DNA from: Xylona heveae TC161
Lineage: Eukaryota; Ascomycota; Xylonomycetes; Xylonales; Xylonaceae
Direction of reading: 5' to 3'
Assembly: GCF_001619985.1 (NCBI RefSeq)
Contig: NW_017264198.1
Span: forward strand, 992,001-1,056,000
Length of the DNA: 64,000 bases
Part shown: piece after piece, positions 56,895 to 64,000 of the stretch
Position numbering within the stretch: position 1 is the stretch's first letter
How the letters are laid out: every line of letters begins with the position of its first letter
Position numbers and translations under genes: made by a program
Notes under the pieces: model-generated
Seen by the model: only the letters and a program-made list of their open reading frames with translations
Told to the model about the DNA's origin: nothing
Databases searched by the model: none

Positions 56895-57287
56895 TCTCCC
56901 AAATTCAGCTCATCAAAGTTTCAGATCTCCAATCCCCTTTCATTGGTGAAATCCATCAAAATTACTTGGTGGCGTCATTTGCCATTGTACGCCGACATGT
57001 TGTTTGGGCTACGTGACCTCTATCCCTAGGCTAAAGCGGCCACTCTAGGCAATATGTGCTTCTGGTGTTGACCCTGACGCGCAAGCGACAGAAACGGAAT
57101 GTTTAAGCGAAGGGATATTGTGTCGAAAGAGAACAGCAGGAATACCCGGTGAGCGGAGGCTAACCCAAAATTGAAAGTGGGCTGTGACTGACGATCTGTC
57201 ACAGATGCTTGGAACTGATTAACTTACCCCTCCAAAACTATCAACATTTCTTTATCGCTCACTGCTCTCAACTTTCAAAACGACATC
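56895..57287. promoter_or_regulatory. Divergent promoter region MON2 / MMS2
   Basis: The 393 bp between start codons. No clear TATA box or strong palindrome is seen. No coding frame is supported. Confidence 0.5.
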
Positions 57288-57941
57288 ATGGGAGCCAAGA
57301 TACCTAGAAATTTTCGTCTCCTTGAGGAGTTAGAGAAAGGTGAAAAGGGTCTCGGAGCGGGTACGTCATCGAACTCATATTACCGATCTTTTGTTCGAGT
57401 TATTTCAACCCCTAACATTGGCATATAGATGCTTGCTCCTATGGACTTGCCAACGGCGACGACCTCCTGATGTCGGACTGGAATGGGACAATCCTTGGGC
57501 CCCCTCATGTAAGCAGGTTTGCGTCGGAGTCTGCTGGCTTCATGGGCTAAATCGAGAGTCCAGAGCGTTCACGAGAACCGAATCTACAGTTTGAGCTTGC
57601 ACTGCGGTGAAAACTATCCTGACGTGCCTCCGGATGTTACTTTTGTCTCAAAGATTAATTTGCCCTGTGTTGATCCCAGAAATGGCAAGGTAAGATGGCA
57701 AGGTAGCTTCATCCGCGTGCTGAGCATATCACTGACGTCAACCAGGTTGATCCCACTAAGCTGCAGTGCCTGTCGCAATGGAAGCGTGACTACACCATGG
57801 AGACCATTCTCAGCGAGCTAAGAAGGTAATGCCGATTATTTTCCCGCGGAATTTTATTATAGCTAACTGTCTGGTACCAGATCAATGGCGTCTCCCGCCA
57901 ATAAGAAGTTGCCTCAGCCTCCCGAGGGCAGCACATGGTAA
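57288..57941 (+). CDS. MMS2: Ubiquitin E2 variant Mms2
   Basis: Five exons, 57288-57360, 57429-57508, 57564-57689, 57746-57825 and 57881-57941, give 139 residues, the family length. The protein reads [21 protein letters not shown], then [21 protein letters not shown], then [21 protein letters not shown], and [17 protein letters not shown] at the end. It lacks the catalytic Cys of true E2 enzymes, as UEV proteins do. Family knowledge: Mms2 pairs with Ubc13 to build Lys63-linked ubiquitin chains, for example on PCNA in error-free DNA damage tolerance. It acts in cytosol and nucleus. All four introns have consensus ends and exact phase, and the joined protein has no gap against the family. Confidence 0.96.
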
Positions 57942-58382
57942 ATGAACTGCGGGAATAATTTAGAAGTCTTGCTTTTCATGTTCATGCTTCGAGATCACGA
58001 ATACATTAGAGAAGCGAAGCTGGATGACGGAAATGATGAGCTAAAGAAGCGCCTGCGGAGTACTTTCAGTTTCCAGCCCATTGTTGGCCTTGCATTGGCG
58101 GAGTACATTGCATGCTTGCGAGTATTATATATGACGAGCGAGTCCTTTCCAGCGACATAGTGTTTACAGCAGATAAATGATGACTTGATGGCAATCAAAT
58201 GTTGCAATTACTCATGACGTATCGTGTTTGAGATGTTTCTATTTTCACTTGATTTTATACTCCGTACACTGAAGGTATTGGTTCGGGCACACTGTCGGAG
58301 CTACATCAAAACATTTCCGCCTGGATCTTGACCTTGATCTTACTCACTACTGTAGCACCAAATGCACCGGCAAAGGGAGTGA
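57942..58382. other. Intergenic MMS2 / LYR gene
   Basis: The 441-bp spacer contains TACTCCGTA at 58258-58266. A 72-codon frame (57942-58160) starts right after the MMS2 stop and is not accepted. Confidence 0.5.
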
Positions 58383-59390
58383 ATGCCGCGCTTCCTTCTT
58401 CCTAGCCAGTCAGGACGACATCGTTTCGCATGTATGTCGGGTCTTGGACTTTGTGAAGAAGCATTTCAAATTGACCTTAGAATTCAGGCCTCGCGCTGTA
58501 TCGAGCGTTGGTGCGGCAATGCGGTCGAACACCGTTCCCGCGTGATCAGCAGAATAGTCTGCGAGCGATCATTGCGCAGGAGTTCCAAAAGAAAAAGGAT
58601 TGGCAAAGCATTCCTCTGTTGAGAGTGGCTTTCCAAGCTGGCTACGAGGTACAATATTCCCACCATAAATGGAAAGACTATGAATGTTTTTGCTAAATAT
58701 TTTATTTACTACCTCCAGGCGAACGATGTCCTCGCGTCCTCTGCTAGAGGAAGTGTAGAAGGCACATCAAGAATACTGAAGCTTCTTCATGAGCTCGGCC
58801 CCTCACTTATTGAGCGTCCATCGCTCAGTGTGACGAAGAGTCCCGACCATACTCGGCCAAATGGGAACAAGAGCAAGTTTCACCCACCAGCTCCGTACCC
58901 TGGCGCGTCCCCGGTTCTGTCCAGACCATACAAGCAAATCAGCGGAAGGCGTCACATTCCCGTACTCGTGAACGCGAATGGCTTTCCCATTCTCCGTTTC
59001 AAGAAACCCCAATCGCCATTCTTGAGTCGCATTCTTCGCCAAAAGATAACGCAGCGACATCGTCGAGTCGAACGGATGCATGCGCTTGAGAGCATGATGC
59101 AGCTCGCCAATGAAGAGGATGAATGGGATTCGCTGCTTCAGGCACAGCATGGGATTTCTCTTATGCCAGAATCGAAGTGGACGCGAGAGATCCTCTTTGC
59201 GTTGATGAACACTAGGGAGGTGCTCAAACAGCAATACGAAGCAATCGGTGCGTTGTCAGCGAGAATGTTGGATATAGTCGAGAAAGAGAAAGAGCTGGCA
59301 GCACAAGAAAAGGCAGAGAGATTACGAAGCAAGAGACTGGAGAGACTGGCTCGCAAGCGGGCCAGAGGAGGTCAGGAACATTCGAGATAG
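58383..59390 (+). CDS. LYR-motif mitochondrial protein (long form)
   Basis: Three exons, 58383-58431, 58488-58648 and 58719-59390, give 293 residues. The N-terminus (MPRFLLPSQSGRHRFAC) runs into LALYRALVRQC, the Complex1_LYR motif. A following RDQQNSLRAIIAQEFQKKKDW fits the LYR helix bundle, and Phe in VAFQAGYE may be the conserved Phe. LYR proteins are small helical factors, mostly in mitochondria, which bind acyl-carrier protein and assist complex assembly or Fe-S delivery. This one is about twice the typical length: the rest is a basic Pro-rich middle and a Lys/Arg/Glu-rich coiled-coil tail (KEKELAAQEKAERLRSKRLE). I do not assign it to one named LYRM. Phases agree at both introns. Confidence 0.82.
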
Positions 59391-59614
59391 AAGTTTGGAC
59401 GACGTCAATCAGTAGCCGCTATTGGGTTCGTTAATACTTGTTCGTATACACTCGCAGCGGCATTAGAATTTACAAACTCTGCAATTCAGAAATATCCATG
59501 GCATTTGTTCTACTGAATCTTTCTAAATGGCTGTGCAGCAAATGTAGTTGAATGCAGTCCCAAAACTCCTCATAAATGCAAGTATCCAGAGATAGCAAGT
59601 ACGCGCTCAGTATT

Positions 59615-60525
59615 TCAAGCCCCAACCTTCAACTTTTCCACATCATCAGCCAAATCCCCACCCTCGTAATCTTCGTCGCCCTTGGTTGTCGCGACACCCT
59701 TCTCCCAGAGCTCACGTCCCGTCATCTTTTTCTCGTCCTTGGAACCACCTTTCCTTCCCCTTTTCTCCTCTGCCTCCTTTTCCTCTTTCCGGCGGATTTC
59801 TTCTTCTTCCAACTCCTTGCGGAATTTTTCTCTCCACTCAAGGAACGATTCGCGTGTCACAATGGTACCGTGAAACTTGCGATTCTCTTCCTCTTCGGCT
59901 TTTGCAAGCTGGGCCTCATGAAGAGCGTGCTTAGCCTTCTGGCGCTCGGAAATCAGCAGCTCCGCGCCATCCTTGAGCGTTCCAACTAAGGTGAAGATCA
60001 TGTCGAATCCCATGTTGTCTTCGATTGTTGATTGTAACAAATCCAGGAGTCGTGCTTTATCTTCCTGAATATCGAGGAAGGGGTGTTTAGGCGCATTTGG
60101 CGGGGTCAGGATATCCAGGAGCGGTGCTTCATCAGGATAGGCCTCTGGATAAGACACATTGAGCAAGATGATGGCTGTAGGGTACAATTATCTTGGTTAG
60201 CTTCTGCTTTGGAGTATATGCCATCTCATTTCCTCAGCAGGATAAGTGAAGCTAAAAGCACAAGTTCGGGTCTGCGTACGAGGCTCAGGCTCCTCCTCGC
60301 CCTCTTCATTTGTCACATCCAAAGCTATCGATATCCGGAATTCCTTCTCAGAAACATCTGTAGAGTGCGACGAAAAGTTAGTCACCTCAAGATTTATCAA
60401 GCATGTCTAAATTTCATGTAAAGCTGAAATATCAAAGCGGTGGCTCAAGAGCACGTACCGGTAATCTCCTCAGGGAAAATGGCGCCAAGCACCTCCCGCT
60501 CTTGCTGCTGCTCTTCTCTACCCAT
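59615..60525 (-). CDS. GIR2: Gir2, RWD-domain partner of DRG GTPases and Gcn1
   Basis: Three exons in minus order: 60525-60459, 60357-60280 and 60174-59615, giving 234 residues. The RWD domain occupies about residues 1-115: MGREEQQQEREVLGAIFPEE at the start, ISIALDVTNEEG, and the RWD hallmark SYPEAYPDEAP. A highly charged Lys/Glu helix follows (ELEEEEIRRKEEKEAEEKRG), ending in ALADDVEKLKV-type sequence. Family knowledge: Gir2 (RWDD1 in animals) binds the Rbg2 DRG-type GTPase and the Gcn1 protein, linking to translation stress control in the cytosol. Phases agree. It is divergent from ACL4 and convergent with the LYR gene. Confidence 0.9.
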
Positions 60526-60823
60526 GATACACGAGAGAATCAATAATCTTCGATAGGACCAGACGTGAATGCGGCGCGCATATGCTCAACCACATGGTGG
60601 GGGAGGGTCCAGTCGGACTTTGTGCAGGACCCAATCAGGTTTAGCGTAATGACATAGCATGGTCAGTGTTCTCGAAATTTTGAGACGCAAAAAGAGGATT
60701 TACAGCATATATTTTCGAACTTCGTCCTTTGTCCAACTCAATATTGTCAATATTTTCTTTGATTAATTGTTAAAAATCACACAAAGAACCCTTTATATAT
60801 TTTCAAGCCATATATTCTTCGCC
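60526..60823. promoter_or_regulatory. Divergent promoter region GIR2 / ACL4
   Basis: The 298 bp between start codons of two translation-related genes. No TATA box is obvious close to either start, apart from an AT-rich block at about 60740-60810 next to ACL4. Confidence 0.45.
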
Positions 60824-62162
60824 ATGGCCAAGTCCAAGGCAGACCAAAAATCGAAGAATAATCAGAAACGCGAAAAGACCATCCTGAACACTACGCAAGG
60901 TCACCGCGTATCATCAAGTCAACAGAAGCCTGCCGAGACTCCCGAAGCTCTTCTTGAACAAGCTACGGCCCTTCTGCAAATTGGACAACCTGAAGATGCT
61001 CTACCGTTTGCGGAGCGCGCATTGCAACTGTTGCAACCAGACGACGGCGACGTTTCACCCGCAGCTGTGCTTCCAGCGCTAGACTTGGTCGCCGAAATCA
61101 ACATTGAATTGGGCAATATTGACACCGCCAGAGAATTGTTTCTGACCGCAGCATCCCTTGATCCTGAAGGACTTGTTCCGCAACCGCTGGGCGGTGGCGC
61201 AGAGAAGTTTCTATGGTTAGCGCAATTGTGCGAGCAAGGTGGAGCAGAAAGTGTAGTATGGTTTGAAAAGGGCGCCGCTGTTCTTCGAAGAGAAATTGGG
61301 GAGCTGGAGAAGCATGGGCATGGGGCTGACGTGGAGTTGGAAGTGGAGGAGAAGAAGGGCAAACTTGCAAATGCCTTATGCGGTATTGCGGAGGTTTATA
61401 TGACTGATTTGTCGTATGTCTCTCCCTTCGTCCTTTTTCCCCTTTCATTTTCCTTGTAGACTCTATAGCCCTACATTCATCAAGAAGTAAACTTGCTAAC
61501 AATTCTGACTGCATAATAGGTGGGAAGAAGATGCCGAAACCCGCTGCGAAAATCTGGTTACCGAATCTCTCCTGGTGGCGCCCAATCAACCTGAAGCCCT
61601 CCAAACCCTCGCATCTGTACGCATCTCACAGACCCGCTTTGACGATGCCCGTGCGGCGCTTTCCCGAAGTCTGTTGATCTGGAAGGACCTCCCTCCTGAG
61701 GATCCCGATGTGCCACAATTTCCCACACGTATCAGTTTAGCCAGATTGCTTATGGAAGCTGAGATGGAGGAGGAAGCGATTGAGGTTCTAGAGCGGCTGA
61801 TAACTGAAGATGACCACTCCGTGGAAGCGTGGTATTTGGGTGGTTGGTGCTTGCATCTCATGGCCGAGAAGAAGAACGAAGAGCCTTCTAGCGCCAATAT
61901 TGACCCTGCGAAACAACAAGCCGTGGTTAAAAATCTCGCACGAGCAAGTCGTGCATGGCTACAAAACAGTTTGCGACTATACCAAGCCCTCGAGTATGAG
62001 GATACGCGGTTGGGCGAGCATGCTACTCAGCTGGTAGAGGTTCTAAACCAGCAGTTAGGCGACAATGGAGAGGGAGATGATGATGATGAGGCTTGGGAGG
62101 ACGAGGGTGACGCTGAGGAGGATGAGGACGAGGATGGTGATCAAGAAATGGGCGGTGCATAA
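60824..62162 (+). CDS. ACL4: Acl4, dedicated chaperone of ribosomal protein L4
   Basis: Two exons, 60824-61413 and 61520-62162 (106-bp intron), give 410 residues. A basic N-terminus (MAKSKADQKSKNNQKREK) is followed by TPR repeats (ALLEQATALLQIGQPEDALPF; PALDLVAEINIELGNIDTAREL; PEALQTLASVRISQTRFDDAR). The tail is very acidic (DDDDEAWEDEGDAEEDEDED). The joint W-EEDAETRCENLV matches the family. Family knowledge: Acl4 captures nascent Rpl4 and escorts it to the nucleus and the pre-60S particle; the acidic tail suits binding a basic client. The start at 60824 is chosen over an upstream in-frame non-ATG codon because MAKSK is the family start. Length and layout are normal. Confidence 0.92.
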
Positions 62163-64000
62163 GTGACGTTAGTCGCTTATTCATTATAAGCATCGAAGCT
62201 TTCCTCTTCCCTTCTCCCGTTACGCGCTTCCATATAATGGTAAATATTTGTTAGGCTTGGAGGCACAAGCTGGCAATGTTCTTCTCGTTGGAGATATCCT
62301 ATAAGTGATGAGACATGATCATAGCATTTGGGATGGATATTAAAATTCAGACTCAATTCCTTTTCCCCGCGTGTGACAGCTTTGTTTCAACAGCTGTGAG
62401 AAAATTGGTAATAGCTCGCCTAGGAGCTCTGTAATTTTCAAAGCTATCGTGTTATATTTTCAGTTCCTCACCTGTGACAATCTTGTCCAAAAATCCAAAA
62501 AAGGGACTTATGAGAAACATGGACCATGGCAGGTTTCTACCTGACGCGCATTGCTTTTCATATCACTCACACTTCGCTAGTTTCATGAAACCTCCGAATC
62601 AATCGGGTATGTCATTGCGAGGCTTGAAGGAGCTTCTGTATTGGCTGAAACAACTTGACTAAGAGAGGTGGCTAACTATTGGTAATACTGCTGTAGGGCG
62701 CATGGTGGAGATGCGTAATGGATTGCGCAGATTATGACTGTGCATAATCGACGGAGCAAAAGCTCAACAAAGATATCTCGTTCATCGCTTGAATTTTCCC
62801 CTCACAACGGTCCACCAACGGCTGAGCTTCAAAGAATGACATTGATTGGACTGTCACTGAACCTCAGCGCGCATTTCAACGTGTGCGTTAATGGTGGGGA
62901 CCCTATAGGCGGGCCCTTATTACGGAGTACAAAATGATCTAGTCTATCATTGACTTTTAAGGAAAGAGATCAACAAGATGCAGCATCTTGCATACGATGC
63001 TGTATGTGCGTTACGAGAGGACGGCTCTTGAGTATCATGGGACACCAAAACCTCAAGAGATGGGCAATTGATGATCCTCTTCCCAATCCTGTTGGAAACA
63101 AGGCTACGAAGCAACCAATATGCAGGCCACGCAGGCTATGCTTCATCTGAAGCCCCTCCGTTGCTTACACGTCGGGCCGAAAAATTGATGAAGCTCTGAA
63201 AAAAACTGTGCCGCAACGCCGCAGCAGGCATGTTGTCGTTAAAATCCCAACGGCCTTGTAGGGTCAATCCCCGGTCCCTTATCTCTGGGTCAATTCCTCG
63301 GTCCCTTGGTCGTTGTCCCCACAGGCAGGATTGTTGTGTCGGCCAATAATGTTTCATGAGAAGTGTAGGGAGAGCTGGATATCAACCAGGCTGAAGAAGG
63401 GGTATCGACTGGAGATAGCATGCATATTTGGATATCGGTACACGCACTTCGAGACACCGGTACTTGGGCATTGATCGTGGTGGCTACATCAGTAGACGCC
63501 GATATCATTGATATTTGGAATTGAGACAGTGTTGAGAGGACATCTCCACATATGTCATTCTCATACGATATTGCGTTACGAACGCTGGATGATCGACGCC
63601 CATCTCCATCCCTTGGGTTCCAAGGCATCTGCTTCTTGGGAAGAAGGAAAGTGCTCTAAGTTAGTGGGGAGCAAAAACTCTTTGGTGATGTTCCAGCTGC
63701 GGTTGGTTGACACCCCTGAAGCAGAGTCCCCAGTTGGATGTGACCAGGCCCTATCGGGTCGGTTCCATCTCAATTTCAGCTACAGGGAGCGAGGTGTACG
63801 GGCGGTTAATTGGTGGATAGGTAGGTGAACGACCAGGTCGAAATAAACCCCACTTCTGATCCAGCAAGGTTTTTTACTTTGTCTTGGTTTTTTCTGATTA
63901 TCATCTTTGTTCCCTCCCAAGGGATCCTACTGTATTTGCAAATTCGTCAATTGACATTATTCATCTTGGATAAGAACGATTTATTGATGAACAGTATCAA
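62163..64000. other. Right-end gene-poor region
   Basis: About 1.84 kb to the window edge without a supported gene. TACGGAGTA lies at 62921-62929. A two-unit direct repeat built on GGGTCAAT and CGGTCCCTT lies at about 63259-63311. Frames on both strands (for example 63290-63628 minus, 112 codons) lack family features. A gene may begin beyond the window. Confidence 0.45.

Noticed and set aside
1-64000. CRISPR array, rRNA genes, LTR or virus-like elements
   Set aside because: I looked for regular spacer arrays, 5S/18S/28S motifs, reverse transcriptase or capsid motifs and long terminal direct repeats, and saw none. The only mobile element found is the mariner.

Overview
The window is nuclear DNA of a filamentous ascomycete (Pezizomycotina). 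Genes carry many short introns (mostly 50-110 bp, GT-AG, often with a CTAAC/CTGAC-like branch site), spacing is compact, and the conserved proteins are of ascomycete type. The gene set, including a 785-residue PRP40 with an Arg/Glu-rich tail and Trs65 and IML2 of the filamentous form, fits Eurotiomycetes (Eurotiales/Onygenales). The order-level placement is inference.

Housekeeping blocks make up most of the window. From the left: MIX23/Cid2 (620-1473), a tRNA-Lys(CTT) with an intron, a BED-finger plus Zn2Cys6 transcription factor (6562-9198), IML2, SEM1, PGK1, an Mpv17/PMP22 protein, TRS65, PRP40, RLI1/ABCE1 and CHD1. After a transposon and an ankyrin gene come RIM2, then MON2, MMS2, a long LYR protein, GIR2 and ACL4. 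Divergent pairs sharing short promoters are IML2/SEM1, TRS65/PRP40, RLI1/CHD1, MON2/MMS2 and GIR2/ACL4. The genes serve glycolysis, splicing, ribosome recycling and assembly, chromatin remodelling, Golgi traffic, ubiquitin signalling and mitochondrial function. Exon structures were read by hand from splice sites and reading-frame continuity; no transcript was available.

Two stretches look accessory. One is 1.5-4.8 kb. The other is the island from about 40.0 to 51.4 kb between RIM2 and MON2. Both hold a copy of the same two-gene module: an APH-like phosphotransferase (524-527 aa) facing a protein of 74 residues tail to tail. The two small proteins share the core LxQLSSSGxAAQ, so the pair appears to have duplicated or travelled as a unit. 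The island also holds a kinase-like gene, a small Cys-rich gene and three genes I cannot place. The kinase/Cys-rich and 78-aa/385-aa neighbours repeat the large-plus-small convergent layout.

A Tc1/mariner DNA transposon (35541-36887) has terminal inverted repeats, a TA duplication and an open 360-aa DD34E transposase. It ends 151 bp before the ankyrin gene. I saw no CRISPR array, rRNA gene, LTR element or virus-like element.
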